The notes: generated by a model from the sequence alone, not told the origin. A stretch of 64,000 bases of DNA from Halomonas faecis (GCF_010993975.1 NZ_JAACZO010000032.1:226367-290366), one strand, 5' to 3'. Positions 8,173-17,994 are shown, counted from the stretch's first letter. Translations and numbers: made by a program.

Positions 8173-9015
8173 ATGCACATCTCCGAACTCAACATCTATC
8201 CGGTCAAGTCGCTGCGCGGCATTGCCCTGGAGCAGGCCGAACTCGGCGTGCGCGGCCTGGCCTTCGACCGTCACTGGATGATAGTGGACGACGTCGGGCG
8301 CTTCGTGACCCAGCGCCAACTTCCCGCCATGGCGCAAGTGAGCGTTCATTTGACGGCCGAGCGTCTGGAGTTGCACCACACCGATGCAGCGACGCTTCGC
8401 ATCGAGCTGGCGCGCGACGACCAGCCATCGTTGACGGCCTATGTCTGGGAGGATCGCTGCCGGGCGCTGGATGAGGGCGCCGAGGCGGCACGCTGGCTCA
8501 CCGACGTGCTGGGCGACGTCAAGGGCAGCGGTCTGCGCCTGGTGCGCTTCCCTCTGGAGGAACAGCGTGCCGTGGACGCCCGCTATCAGCGCGGGGAGGG
8601 GGCGCATACTGCCTTCGCCGACGGCTTCCCGTTCCTGATCACCAACGACGCCTCGTTGGCAGCCGTCAACGCCACCCTGGCGCAGAAGGGGCTCGACCCG
8701 GTACCCATGAGCCGCTTTCGTCCCAATGTCGTGGTCGCCGAGGCCGAGGCGTTCGCCGAGAACGGCTGGGATGCGCTGCATGGAGCCGGTGAGCGCTTTC
8801 GCCTGGGGTTGCGCAAGGCGTGTCAGCGCTGCAAGATCACCACCGTCGACCAGCTCAGCGGTGAGATCCGCGTGCCCGGCGAGCCTTTGCGCACCCTGGT
8901 GGAAATGAGCGCTCACTTCGGCAAGCCGGGCGGTTACTTCGGCCAGAATGCCACGCTGCTGGCAGGCGCAGGAGAGACCTTGCGCGTAGGCGAGTCTCTC
9001 ACCGCATCCGATTGA
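8173..9015 (+). CDS. MOSC domain-containing protein (YcbX-like, short form)
   Basis: 280 residues with an N-terminal MOSC_N beta-barrel (MHISELNIYPVKSLRGI) and a C-terminal MOSC domain carrying the motif RFRPNVVV and the invariant Cys region KACQRCKITTVDQ. MOSC proteins bind molybdenum cofactor sulfur; YcbX detoxifies N-hydroxylated bases using Moco and a fused ferredoxin domain. This protein ends after the MOSC domain and lacks the 2Fe-2S extension of E. coli YcbX, so it would need a separate electron donor. The start follows AGGGAG. Confidence 0.9.
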   Translation: MHISELNIYPVKSLRGIALEQAELGVRGLAFDRHWMIVDDVGRFVTQRQLPAMAQVSVHLTAERLELHHTDAATLRIELARDDQPSLTAYVWEDRCRALDEGAEAARWLTDVLGDVKGSGLRLVRFPLEEQRAVDARYQRGEGAHTAFADGFPFLITNDASLAAVNATLAQKGLDPVPMSRFRPNVVVAEAEAFAENGWDALHGAGERFRLGLRKACQRCKITTVDQLSGEIRVPGEPLRTLVEMSAHFGKPGGYFGQNATLLAGAGETLRVGESLTASD

Positions 9016-9018
9016 GCC

Positions 9019-9984
9019 ATGCGCGAGGCGTTCGAGCGCTACCAGGTCGTCGTCTATCTCGTCGCCATCGTTGTCGGCCTGGTGGTGGGCGCTCGCTCAC
9101 CGGCGACGGCCGAACTCCTGGGGGCTCTCATCTGGCCGCTACTGGGTGTGCTGCTCTATGCCACTTTCACTCAGGTGCCGCTGATTCGGCTGCGCTATGG
9201 GTTGGCGAACGCTCGCTTTCTTGCGCCAGCCGTACTGGGCAACTTCGCGGCAATTCCGCTCATCGTCTGGGGCCTGGTGCAGTGGTTGCCCGATGAGCCG
9301 GGGCTGCGTCTCGGGGTGGTGCTGGTACTGCTGCTGCCCTGCACTGATTGGTTTCTCTCCTTCACTCACCTGGGCGGCGGCGACACTTCCACGGCCATCG
9401 CCTTCACGCCGCTGAGCCTGTTGCTGCAGCTCGCTCTGCTACCGCTCTACCTGTGGCTATTCCTGGGGCAAGCCACGCTGGCGGGAGTGGCCCAGCGGGA
9501 ACTGCTGCTGGCCTTCGGCGGCTTGATCGTGGTGCCGCTACTGCTGGCCTTTGCCACCGAACGCTGGGCGAAGGACGTCGTGTCTCGCCAGCGGTGCGTC
9601 GAGGCGCTGGGCTGGTTGCCGGTACCGCTGCTGGCCCTGGTGCTTTGCGTGGTGGCCGCGGGACAGCTCGAGACGCTGTCGACGACGCCCGGCATCCTGT
9701 TGCGCCTGCTGCCGCTCTATGCGGCGTTTCTGGCACTAGCGGCGGGCCTGGCCTGGCTGATGAGCCGCGCCTTCGATCTGCCGGTGGCCCAAGGGCGGGT
9801 GCTGGCCTTCAGCTTCGGATCGCGCAATTCCTTCGTGGTACTGCCGCTGGCCCTGGCACTGCCAGCCGGCTTCGACATTGCCGTGGTGGTGGTGGTCTTC
9901 CAGTCGCTGGTAGAACTCGTCGGCATGCTGGTTTTCCTGCACGTAGTGCCGCGCTGGCTGTTTCCTGGATCGACGTCAACATGA
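9019..9984 (+). CDS. SBF/arsenite-permease-like transporter
   Basis: 321 residues and about nine or ten hydrophobic segments, in the bile acid:sodium symporter/ACR3 fold. The segment LLPCTDWFLSFTHLGGGD matches proteins usually labelled arsenic resistance protein; the Cys sits in the helix where ACR3 proteins use a Cys for arsenite export. No arsR or arsC is nearby, so arsenite as substrate is inference and an organic-anion carrier remains possible. It starts 3 bases after the MOSC stop codon, suggesting translational coupling. Confidence 0.8.
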   Translation: MREAFERYQVVVYLVAIVVGLVVGARSPATAELLGALIWPLLGVLLYATFTQVPLIRLRYGLANARFLAPAVLGNFAAIPLIVWGLVQWLPDEPGLRLGVVLVLLLPCTDWFLSFTHLGGGDTSTAIAFTPLSLLLQLALLPLYLWLFLGQATLAGVAQRELLLAFGGLIVVPLLLAFATERWAKDVVSRQRCVEALGWLPVPLLALVLCVVAAGQLETLSTTPGILLRLLPLYAAFLALAAGLAWLMSRAFDLPVAQGRVLAFSFGSRNSFVVLPLALALPAGFDIAVVVVVFQSLVELVGMLVFLHVVPRWLFPGSTST

Positions 9985-10072
9985 TGCGCTGCAATATCGA
10001 CTAGGCTGACCAATAGTCGACTGCCGTCGGCTTCGCGCTGGCCGGCAGCATCCGCAATGGGAGCACCGCATC

Positions 10073-11878
10073 ATGACCGAACACGACCGTCTTGACAGCG
10101 ACGCCGTTCCGCCCACCCCCTGTGCGCCCTTCCCCAGCGAGGAGGCGCGCCCCAGCCCGGGCTTCTATCCCACCCACGCGCTGGATCGTGCCTTCAAGGC
10201 CAATCTGGCCCGGCTGACGGCGGGCATTTCGCCAGCCGGGCTGGCCAGCGTCTACTTCGAGTGGCTGGCGCATCTGGCGCTGTCGCCAGGCAAGCAGGTG
10301 GAGCTGGGAGAGAAGGCCCTGCGCAAGTCGCTGCGCCTGAGCCAGTACGCCCAACGGCTGGCGCGCGATCCCGCGTCCCCACCGTGCATCGACCCCATGG
10401 CCCACGATCGACGTTTTGCCGGTGAGGCCTGGCAACAGTGGCCCTACAACGTCATCCACCAGTCCTTTCTACTGACCCAGCAGTGGTGGCACAACGCCAC
10501 CACCGAGGTGGAGGGACTGCCTCCCCAGCGTGAACGGGTGGTCAACTTCGTGACCCGCCAGCTGCTCGATCGCTGCTCGCCCTCCAACGTGCCCTGGCTC
10601 AACCCTGAGGTCGTCGCGGCCACGCTGCGTACCGGCGGCAGGAACCTGGTGGACGGCTGGCAGAATTTCGTCGTGGACTGGGAGCGGGCGGTGTCGGGCA
10701 AACCGCCGGTGGGAGTCGAACGCTTCCGGGTCGGCGAGAACCTGGCGGTGACGCCGGGCAAGGTCGTCTATCGTAACCGGCTGATCGAGTTGATCCAGTA
10801 TGCGCCCACGACCGAGCGGGTCCATGCCGAGCCGGTGTTGATCGTGCCCGCCTGGATCATGAAGTACTACGTGCTCGACCTGGCGCCGGGCAAGTCGCTG
10901 GTGGAGTACCTGGTCGCCCAGGGTCATACGGTGTTCATGATCTCGTGGCGCAACCCGGGTTCCGATGAGCGCGACCTGGGCATGGAGGACTACCGACGCC
11001 TGGGTCCCATGGCGGCGCTGGACGCGGTCACGGAGATCACGGGCCAGCCGCGAGTGCACGGCATGGGCTACTGCCTGGGTGGCACGCTGCTCAGCATTGC
11101 GGCGGCCGGCATGGCCCGCGACGGCGACGAGCGACTGGCTTCGCTCACCACCCTGGCGACCCAGGTGGATTTCACCGAGGCCGGCGAGCTGATGCTGTTC
11201 ATCGGCGAGAGCGAGGTCGCCTACCTGGAGAACATGATGTGGGACCAGGGCTATCTGGACGGCTACCAGATGGCCGGCGCCTTTCAGATCCTGCGTTCCA
11301 ACGACCTGATCTGGTCGCGACTGGTGCACGACTACCTGCTCGGCGAGCGCCAGCCCATGAACGAACTCATGGCCTGGAACGCCGACATCACGCGCATGCC
11401 CTATCGCATGCATTCCGAGTACCTGCGCCGCCTCTTCCTCGACAACGACCTCGCCAGCGGCCGCTACCAGGTGAGCCATCGCCCGGTGGCGATCCAGAAC
11501 GTTCGCGTGCCGATCCTGGCCGTGGCCACCACCGGAGACCACGTGGCACCCTGGCAGTCGGTCTACAAGATCCATCTGCTGACCGATACCGACGAGGTGA
11601 CCTTCCTGCTCACCAACGGCGGCCACAATGCCGGCATCGTCAGCGAGCCGGGGCACCCGCGACGGCGCTTCCAGATGCGTACCCAGCGCCATGGAGAGCC
11701 CTACGTGGATCCGCTGAGCTGGCAGGAGACCACACCGGAGCAACAGGGCTCCTGGTGGCCGGCTTGGCAACAGTGGCTGGTGGCGCACTCCAGCGGCACG
11801 CTGGCGCCCCCGGGCCTGGGCAGCCAGCGTCACCCTCCGCTCGACGAGGCTCCTGGCCGCTACGTGCGACAGCCCTGA
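10073..11878 (+). CDS. phaC: Poly(3-hydroxyalkanoate) synthase
   Basis: 601 residues, the length of class I synthases. It polymerises 3-hydroxyacyl-CoA into polyester storage granules. Visible: the PhaC N-terminal domain (residues about 80-250, including QSFLLTQQWW), then an alpha/beta hydrolase core with lipase-like box GYCLGG containing the nucleophile Cys334, catalytic Asp489 in GDHVAPW and His518 in GGHNAG. The C-terminal part includes GSWWPAWQQWL, typical of the enzyme. GGGAG lies upstream of the ATG. No phaA, phaB, phasin or phaR gene is next to it, so it is a stand-alone synthase. Confidence 0.94.
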   Translation: MTEHDRLDSDAVPPTPCAPFPSEEARPSPGFYPTHALDRAFKANLARLTAGISPAGLASVYFEWLAHLALSPGKQVELGEKALRKSLRLSQYAQRLARDPASPPCIDPMAHDRRFAGEAWQQWPYNVIHQSFLLTQQWWHNATTEVEGLPPQRERVVNFVTRQLLDRCSPSNVPWLNPEVVAATLRTGGRNLVDGWQNFVVDWERAVSGKPPVGVERFRVGENLAVTPGKVVYRNRLIELIQYAPTTERVHAEPVLIVPAWIMKYYVLDLAPGKSLVEYLVAQGHTVFMISWRNPGSDERDLGMEDYRRLGPMAALDAVTEITGQPRVHGMGYCLGGTLLSIAAAGMARDGDERLASLTTLATQVDFTEAGELMLFIGESEVAYLENMMWDQGYLDGYQMAGAFQILRSNDLIWSRLVHDYLLGERQPMNELMAWNADITRMPYRMHSEYLRRLFLDNDLASGRYQVSHRPVAIQNVRVPILAVATTGDHVAPWQSVYKIHLLTDTDEVTFLLTNGGHNAGIVSEPGHPRRRFQMRTQRHGEPYVDPLSWQETTPEQQGSWWPAWQQWLVAHSSGTLAPPGLGSQRHPPLDEAPGRYVRQP

Positions 11879-11906
11879 GACCGGGCCTGGGCGGGCTGTT
11901 GGCTCC

Positions 11907-11990
11907 ATGCTGTATTTCGTGTTGCCGATTACCCTGCTGACGCTGGCGGTGCTCACGGTTCAGGAGCAGCGCCGCGCACTGCGCTTCTGA
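11907..11990 (+). CDS. Possible 27-residue membrane peptide
   Basis: A short frame between phaC and trkH encodes one hydrophobic helix followed by a basic tail (MLYFVLPITLLTLAVLTVQE, then QRRALRF). The composition is that of a single-pass small membrane protein with a cytosolic basic end, and it is followed by T-rich stretches. No strong ribosome binding site is seen, and chance cannot be excluded for a frame this short. Confidence 0.3.
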   Translation: MLYFVLPITLLTLAVLTVQEQRRALRF

Positions 11991-12094
11991 TTTTTACGGA
12001 TTTTTTAGGCCGATGGATGCTTCCATTGGCTTGCCCCGGCGTTCATCCAGGGTAGCCCGAGTCATCGACATCCCTAGTACCGCGAGGTGGGCCA

Positions 12095-13579
12095 GTGACG
12101 ATACGGCCGCGTTGGCAAGGTGGCGAACGCATCCACCGCTGGGCACCAGTGCTCAAGGTGCTCGCCGTCCTGTGGCTGGTGCTGGCGCTGTTCATGGCGG
12201 TGCCGCTGGTGGTGCTGCTCATCGAGAAGGAGCCGGACGCCCGAGCCTTCTTGCTTTCGATGCTGGTGGTACTGCTGGCCGTGGCGCTGGCCTGGCTGGC
12301 CACCGTCAAGGTGGCCGTCGAACTCAAGCCGTGGCAGATGTTCGTGCTGACCACGCTGAGCTGGGTCACGATCAGCGGGTTTGCCAGCCTGCCGCTGGTG
12401 TTCGGTGCCCCTCATCTCTCCTTGACCAATGCCGTCTTCGAGTCGGTGTCGGCGATCACCACCACGGGCTCGACGGTGCTGGTGGGGATCGAAGGCCTTT
12501 CCGACGGCCTCAAGCTGTGGCGCGGCATCATGCAGTGGCTGGGTGGCATCGGCATCATCGTGATGGGCATTGCTATCCTGCCATTTCTGAAGGTGGGCGG
12601 CATGCGGCTGTTCCATACCGAGTCGTCGGACTGGTCGGATAAGGTGATGCCGCGTACTGGCGGGATTGCCAAGGCGACGCTGTCGGTTTACGTCGGTTTC
12701 ACGTCGGCGGCCGGTCTCGCCTACTGGTTGGGGGGAATGTCGCCACTGGATGCTGTGGTGCATGCCATGACCTCGGTGGCCACGGGGGGCTTCGCCAACT
12801 CCGATGCTTCCTTCGGCGCTTATGCCGATCAGCCGCACCTGCTGTGGCTGGCCACCCTGTTCATGCTTGCCGGAGCCCTGCCGTTCGTGCTCTACATACG
12901 TACCCTCCGCGGTGCCCACCTGGCACTGTGGCGCGACCAGCAGGTTCAGGGATTGCTGTTGCTGCTGGGGCTGGTGATCCTGCTGCTCAGTGCCTGGCGC
13001 AGTTGGCAGGGCGTGGCACCTTTCGAGGCGCTGACGCATGTCGCCTTCAACGTGGTCTCGGTCGTCACCACCACCGGCTACGCCTCGCAGGATTACTCCC
13101 TGTGGGGCCCGCTGGCTTACGCTGCGTTCTTCTATCTGACGTTCGTCGGTGGCTGTAGCGGCTCCACCAGCGGTGGCATGAAGATCTTCCGCTTTCAGAT
13201 TGCCGCTATCCTGTTGCGCAACCAACTGCGTTTCTTGAGTCACTCTCAGGGGATCTTCGCTTCGCGCTACAACGGTCAGCCACTGACGGACGACATTACC
13301 CGTGGGGTGGTGGCGTTTTCGTTCTTCTTCTTTCTGACCATTGCCGGGTTGGCGCTGGGTCTGGCCCTGTTGGGGCTCGATTTCGTCACGGCGCTGTCGG
13401 GGGCAGCCACGGCAGTAGCCAACGTCGGCCCCGGGCTGGGCGAGACCATCGGTCCGGCGGGCAATTTCACCAGCCTGCCGGAGGCGGCCAAGTGGCTGCT
13501 GTGCGTGGGCATGCTGATGGGTCGGTTGGAGATCCTTACCGTGCTGGTGTTGCTGACACCCACGTTCTGGCGGCGCTAG
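12095..13579 (+). CDS. trkH: TrkH-family potassium uptake protein
   Basis: 494 residues, membrane-embedded K+ channel subunit of the Trk/Ktr class. The four pore-loop repeats are visible, with selectivity segments SAITTTGSTVL, MTSVATGGFAN, VSVVTTTGYAS and ATAVANVGPGL. The GTG start at 12095 is chosen because GAGGTGG precedes it. In Halomonadaceae, Trk systems import K+ during osmotic adjustment and need a TrkA-type gating ring, which is not in the window. The following two genes encode a KdpDE-like sensor pair in the same direction, an unusual partnership. Confidence 0.92.
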   Translation: MTIRPRWQGGERIHRWAPVLKVLAVLWLVLALFMAVPLVVLLIEKEPDARAFLLSMLVVLLAVALAWLATVKVAVELKPWQMFVLTTLSWVTISGFASLPLVFGAPHLSLTNAVFESVSAITTTGSTVLVGIEGLSDGLKLWRGIMQWLGGIGIIVMGIAILPFLKVGGMRLFHTESSDWSDKVMPRTGGIAKATLSVYVGFTSAAGLAYWLGGMSPLDAVVHAMTSVATGGFANSDASFGAYADQPHLLWLATLFMLAGALPFVLYIRTLRGAHLALWRDQQVQGLLLLLGLVILLLSAWRSWQGVAPFEALTHVAFNVVSVVTTTGYASQDYSLWGPLAYAAFFYLTFVGGCSGSTSGGMKIFRFQIAAILLRNQLRFLSHSQGIFASRYNGQPLTDDITRGVVAFSFFFFLTIAGLALGLALLGLDFVTALSGAATAVANVGPGLGETIGPAGNFTSLPEAAKWLLCVGMLMGRLEILTVLVLLTPTFWRR

Positions 13580-13621
13580 TCTGAGAAAGTCGATGCTGAG
13601 AAGCTAACGACGAGAGGGGCC

Positions 13622-15640
13622 ATGAGCGATAACGACGATTCACGACAGTCTGCCGGAACCGAACCGCCGGCCACGCAAGCAGCGCCGCGGCGGCCGGGCC
13701 GGGTGCAGCTGCTGGTTGCTTTGAGCGGTGGCGAGGAAGACTTGGCGCTGGTGCGGGCCGCCCACCGGATGGCGCAACGCGACGGCATGCGCTGGCGGGC
13801 GGTGCATGTGGACAACGGCCAAGCCACGCCTCGCCGTCGCTTGCGTCTGGAGCAGGCGTTTGCCCTGGCCGCACGCCTTGGCGGCGAGACGCGGCTGATC
13901 CAGGGGCAGGGACGCGCCAGTGAGCTGCTCGACTATGCGTGGGCCCAGCAGGCCACCACGCTGGTGGTGGCGCGTCCGCGGCCCTCGGGGTGGCGTTTCT
14001 GGCGTCGCCCGCTGGTCGATCGCCTGTTGCACAAGGGCGGAGCTTTCGATCTGGTGGTGGTGGCCGAGGCCGGTCCACGACCGCGGTTTCGACCGCGGCG
14101 GGTACGCCCCCCGCTGCGCTGGCGTGAGCCGGGCATTGCGTTGCTGAGTACTCTGGGGGCTCTCGTAGTGGCCGGGGGGCTCGATGCCTGGCTGGAGCTG
14201 GCCAATCTGTCCCTGGTGTTCCTGGCAGCGGTGCTGGTCAGTGCCGTTCTGACGGGAACCCGTGCCGCCATGTTCAGCGCCGTGCTGGGGTTTCTGGCGT
14301 TCAACCTCTTCTTTACCGAGCCCCGCTTCTCGCTGGCTATCGGACAACGCGAGCAGCTGCTGACGGTCGCTTTCTTCCTGCTGGTCGCGGTGGTGGTAGG
14401 CCAGCTTGCCGGCCGAGGACGGCAGCGCTTGCTGGCCCTGCGCGCCAGCCGCGAACAAACCCACCGCCTGTTGAGCTATTCGCGTGCCCTGTCGGCAGCG
14501 ACCGATCGTGAGCAAGTGCGCGACATTGGTTTGGCCACCCTGGAGCAGTGGCTGGCCGTGCCGGTGGTGTTTATCGATTCTCACACGGAGGATGGCGACT
14601 TGGCGGTGCGTGCCGGCATTCCCGCCAATGTCGGCCTGGATGGGGCAGCCAAGGAGGCGGCACGCCGGAGCTGGCAGCATCGCCGGCCGAGTGGTTTCGG
14701 CACCGAGGTGCAGCCCGAATTGCGCTGGCGCTTTTTGCCGCTGGTCGAGCAATCGCGGGTGTTGGGGGTTGTCGGGCTGGAGCTGGCGGTACGCGATGGC
14801 GGCCTCGGCCCCGATGAAGAGGCGCTGATCGATACGCTGGTGCGTCAACTGGTCATGGCACTGGAGCGCACCCGTCTGGTGGCCGATCTCAGCGAGGCGC
14901 GGGTCTCGGAAGAGAACGAGCGGCTGCGTGCAGCCTTGCTGTCGTCGGTGTCCCACGATCTGCGCACGCCACTGGCCTCGATCATCGGCGCCGCCAGCTC
15001 GCTGCGTGAGCTGGCCCCGCAGCTCAGCGAAGATGACCGGCGCCAGCTGCTCGACGGCATCCTGGCTGAGAGCGAACGGCTCAACCGCTATATCCAGAAC
15101 CTGCTGGACATGACGCGCCTGGGGCAGGGAGGGCTCAAGATCGAGCGTGACTGGATCGCCCTCGATGACCTGGCAGCCGGCGCTCTCAAGCGCCTGAGCT
15201 CGGAGCTGGATGGCCTGGACGTCGTGCGTGACTGGCCCGATGACCTGCCGTTGCTGCACGTTCATCCGGCGCTGATCGAACAGGCACTGGTCAACGTGAT
15301 CGACAACGCGGCGCGCTTTTCGCCGGCGGGTGGACGAGTGACCTTGCGCGGGCACCACGACCCCGATGCCCATGAATTGGTGATCGAGGTCAGCGATCAG
15401 GGGCCGGGCATTCCCGTCGAGCAGCGCGAGGCCGTGTTCGACATGTTCCATACCGGTGGCGAAGGCGACCGTCGTCGCTACGGCAGTGGGCTGGGGTTGG
15501 CCATTTGCCGTGGCATGCTCGGCGCCCATGGCGGCAGCATTCATGCCGAGGCCGCCAATGGCGGCACGGGCACGCGGATCGTGATGCGCCTGCCGCTGCC
15601 GGAGAACCTGGCGCCGGAGGCATCGGGCCATGACGACTGA
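13622..15640 (+). CDS. KdpD-like sensor histidine kinase lacking the N-terminal KdpD domain
   Basis: 672 residues against about 900 for standard KdpD. Order: a universal-stress-protein-like domain (about 28-150), four transmembrane segments of the DUF4118 type (about 171-270), a GAF domain (about 290-430), HisKA with SVSHDLRTPLASI (phospho-accepting His near 445), and an ATPase domain with N box VNVIDNAARFSPAG and G boxes DQGPGIP and GSGLGLAI. The N-terminal KdpD/Walker-type domain that normally senses K+ status and binds cyclic-di-AMP is absent. The 3' end overlaps the response regulator by 11 bases. It likely controls the adjacent trkH in response to K+ or turgor (inference). Confidence 0.88.
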   Translation: MSDNDDSRQSAGTEPPATQAAPRRPGRVQLLVALSGGEEDLALVRAAHRMAQRDGMRWRAVHVDNGQATPRRRLRLEQAFALAARLGGETRLIQGQGRASELLDYAWAQQATTLVVARPRPSGWRFWRRPLVDRLLHKGGAFDLVVVAEAGPRPRFRPRRVRPPLRWREPGIALLSTLGALVVAGGLDAWLELANLSLVFLAAVLVSAVLTGTRAAMFSAVLGFLAFNLFFTEPRFSLAIGQREQLLTVAFFLLVAVVVGQLAGRGRQRLLALRASREQTHRLLSYSRALSAATDREQVRDIGLATLEQWLAVPVVFIDSHTEDGDLAVRAGIPANVGLDGAAKEAARRSWQHRRPSGFGTEVQPELRWRFLPLVEQSRVLGVVGLELAVRDGGLGPDEEALIDTLVRQLVMALERTRLVADLSEARVSEENERLRAALLSSVSHDLRTPLASIIGAASSLRELAPQLSEDDRRQLLDGILAESERLNRYIQNLLDMTRLGQGGLKIERDWIALDDLAAGALKRLSSELDGLDVVRDWPDDLPLLHVHPALIEQALVNVIDNAARFSPAGGRVTLRGHHDPDAHELVIEVSDQGPGIPVEQREAVFDMFHTGGEGDRRRYGSGLGLAICRGMLGAHGGSIHAEAANGGTGTRIVMRLPLPENLAPEASGHDD

Positions 15641-16337
15641 GTCGCGTCGGGTACTGGTCGTCGACGACGAGCCGCAAATCCGCCGCTTCCTGCGCATCAG
15701 TCTGACGTCGCAGGGCTTCCTGGTGAGCGAGGCATCGACCGGCCGAGAGGGCCTGGCCCAGGTGCGCGAAAGCTTGCCGGATCTGGTGCTGCTCGATCTG
15801 GGACTGCCCGACATGGACGGGCAAGAGGTGCTCGATGCGCTGCGTACCGAGAGTTCCGTGCCGGTCATCGTCGTTTCGGTGCGCGGTCAGGAGAGCGAGA
15901 AGGTGCGTGCCCTGGATCGCGGCGCGAATGATTACGTCACCAAGCCCTTCGGGATTCGCGAATTGCTGGCACGCATTCGTGCGCTGATGCGCCATCCGCT
16001 TCATGCCTCGCTGGCGGGAGCGAGTTCGCGCTTCGTGAGGGGCGAAGTCGTCATCGACCTTGCCACCCGGGAAGTGTTCAAGGACGCGATTCCCGTACAT
16101 CTCACACCCAAGGAGTACGCGGTGCTCGCGCGGCTCTGTCGCCATGCCGGCAGGGTGGTGACGCAGACCCAACTGCTGCGCGAGGTGTGGGGGCCCGTTC
16201 ACGCCGAGGATACTCACTACCTGCGCATCGTGGTCAGCAAGCTGCGCCACAAGCTGGGCGATGACCCGCAAAAACCCTACCTGTTGCAGACCGAAGCCGG
16301 CATTGGCTATCGGTTGTTGGTGGAGCCGATGTCCTAG
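15630..16337 (+). CDS. KdpE-like OmpR-family response regulator
   Basis: 235 residues. The receiver domain has acidic pocket VDDE near the N-terminus, phospho-acceptor Asp in LVLLDLGLPDMDG and Lys in VTKPFG. The winged-helix DNA-binding domain ends THYLRIVVSKLRHKLGDDPQKPYLLQTEAGIGYRL, the KdpE C-terminus. Translation is coupled to the kinase by an 11-base overlap. No kdpFABC operon is in view; target promoters are unknown. Confidence 0.9.
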   Translation: MTTESRRVLVVDDEPQIRRFLRISLTSQGFLVSEASTGREGLAQVRESLPDLVLLDLGLPDMDGQEVLDALRTESSVPVIVVSVRGQESEKVRALDRGANDYVTKPFGIRELLARIRALMRHPLHASLAGASSRFVRGEVVIDLATREVFKDAIPVHLTPKEYAVLARLCRHAGRVVTQTQLLREVWGPVHAEDTHYLRIVVSKLRHKLGDDPQKPYLLQTEAGIGYRLLVEPMS

Positions 16338-16503
16338 AGCGGAACTCCGGTCGCTCGCGGCGTGGGCTGATTCGCTGGATCCTGGTTTCTGGCCCGACCG
16401 CTCCATTGTCTATGCTGAGGATGGTGCCGGTGCGCCTCGCCTCCTGGATAGGGGGTGGCGTGGCCTGCGCAGGACATGCGAGACGCCGGCCAGGAGGGCA
16501 GCC

Positions 16504-17976
16504 ATGTCACGAGAAGCGCGTTTCCATCCGATCCTCTACGTGCGCGGCTTCGCCATGCGCGACCGCGAGATCGAGGACACCATTCATACCCCCTACATGG
16601 GATTCAATCGCGGTTCGACCCGGGTGCGTCAGGGGCCGGGCGGCGAGTTGCATACCTTTATCTTCGAGTCGCCGGTGGTCCGGCTGATGAAGGATTACGG
16701 CTACCGGGACATCTATCAGGATGGGGCCGTTCATGAGGGCGAGTTACCGAGTCGGAGCCTGTTGATCCATCGCTACTACGAGGATGCAGAGGGACGTGGA
16801 CGACGCCCCTCGATCATCGAGGCGGCCGACGATCTCTCGGCACGGATTCTGTGGCTGCGCGATCGGGTATGCGGCAACGATTCCGCGGCGCGAGCGGCGT
16901 TTCGGGTCTATCTGGTGGCCCACTCCATGGGTGGGTTGATCTGCCGCTGTCTGTTGCAGAACGAGGCCGTCGGCGATGCCGAGGCGAGGGCCTGCGTCGA
17001 CAAGGTGTTCACCTACGGCACGCCCCACGACGGTATCGAAGTGGCCGGCTTCAACGTGCCGCGCTTTCTCGACGTGTGGGATATCGACAACTTCAACCGC
17101 GAAACCATGGCGCGCTACCTCGACCTGGAACCCCATGATGGGCGCGTCAATCATCTCGGTGGACGCTTTCCGCCCGAGCGGTTCTTCTGCTTGGTGGGAA
17201 CCAATCACCAGGATTATGGCGCGGCACGCCTGGCCGTGGGACCCATGAGCGATGGCCTGGTGACCATCGACAATGCCTGGGTGGCAGGAGCGCCGAGGGT
17301 GCATGCCTATCTGAGCCACAGCGGCCGCTTCGGCATGGTTAACTCCGAAGCGGGCTACCAGAACCTGGTGCGCTTCCTGTTCGGCGATGCCCGGGTGGCG
17401 GGTCGCCTGGTGGTGGAGCAGCTGCCGCTGCCGCCTTCGGTGCAGTCGGCGCGGGAGGACGGAGAAACGATCGAGGGCGGTTACCACTTCGAATGCACGG
17501 TCACGCCGCGTCGCTTTCCTCCGGTGGCGCTCTCGGATCGTCGCTCGGCCCATGGCTCGGCGGTCTTTCGTCGCTACGACGAACTCTTTCATCCCCAGCG
17601 GCTGGGGCTCGAACGGGCCCGACATCCGGTGTTGTTCTCGCTCTATCTCGACAGCAGCAAGATCACCGTCAAGCAGGGACGCACCATGCTGTTCGTGACC
17701 GACATCGCCGTGCGCAGCACCGAGTTCAAGGTCGGCGGGCGCTGGTTCGTGAGTCGCCGAGTGCCGGACGAGAACCTGTTTCGCGAGCAGTTGGTGATCC
17801 TGGCCACGGCCAGCAGCCAAGGCTGGCGCCTGCGCTACGTGCTGGGCGACGAGGAGTGGGGAGAGGGCCGCGGCAAGGCGGTCAGTATGGATGAAGAGGG
17901 TAAGGGCTATGTACCGCTGCGCAGCCGCAAGGGGTTCCAGGCGCGGCTCTACCTGGATATCGCCGACTGGCAGTGA
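16504..17976 (+). CDS. Lipase/esterase-like alpha/beta hydrolase
   Basis: 490 residues from the ATG at 16504, chosen for AGGAGG eight bases upstream; the frame is open earlier but without support. Begins SREARFHPILYVRGFAM, a strand leading to the oxyanion region, and has the nucleophile elbow VAHSMGG with Ser141. No signal peptide. The N-terminal 300 residues resemble PGAP1-like/triacylglycerol lipase folds; the C-terminal 170 residues (EGGYHFECTVTPRRF onward) look like a separate beta-rich domain I do not recognise. Substrate unknown. Confidence 0.7.
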   Translation: MSREARFHPILYVRGFAMRDREIEDTIHTPYMGFNRGSTRVRQGPGGELHTFIFESPVVRLMKDYGYRDIYQDGAVHEGELPSRSLLIHRYYEDAEGRGRRPSIIEAADDLSARILWLRDRVCGNDSAARAAFRVYLVAHSMGGLICRCLLQNEAVGDAEARACVDKVFTYGTPHDGIEVAGFNVPRFLDVWDIDNFNRETMARYLDLEPHDGRVNHLGGRFPPERFFCLVGTNHQDYGAARLAVGPMSDGLVTIDNAWVAGAPRVHAYLSHSGRFGMVNSEAGYQNLVRFLFGDARVAGRLVVEQLPLPPSVQSAREDGETIEGGYHFECTVTPRRFPPVALSDRRSAHGSAVFRRYDELFHPQRLGLERARHPVLFSLYLDSSKITVKQGRTMLFVTDIAVRSTEFKVGGRWFVSRRVPDENLFREQLVILATASSQGWRLRYVLGDEEWGEGRGKAVSMDEEGKGYVPLRSRKGFQARLYLDIADWQ

Positions 17977-17994
17977 CGGCGTGGTTGGAGAGAG

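Noticed and set aside
9019..9984. Firm call as arsenite exporter ArsB/ACR3
   Set aside because: No arsR/arsC context; the SBF fold also covers unrelated anion carriers, so only a tentative label is given.
13640..15868. 742-codon open frame on the minus strand opposite the KdpD-like kinase and regulator genes
   Set aside because: Antisense shadow of GC-rich coding DNA; no recognisable domains, and the plus-strand proteins are clear.
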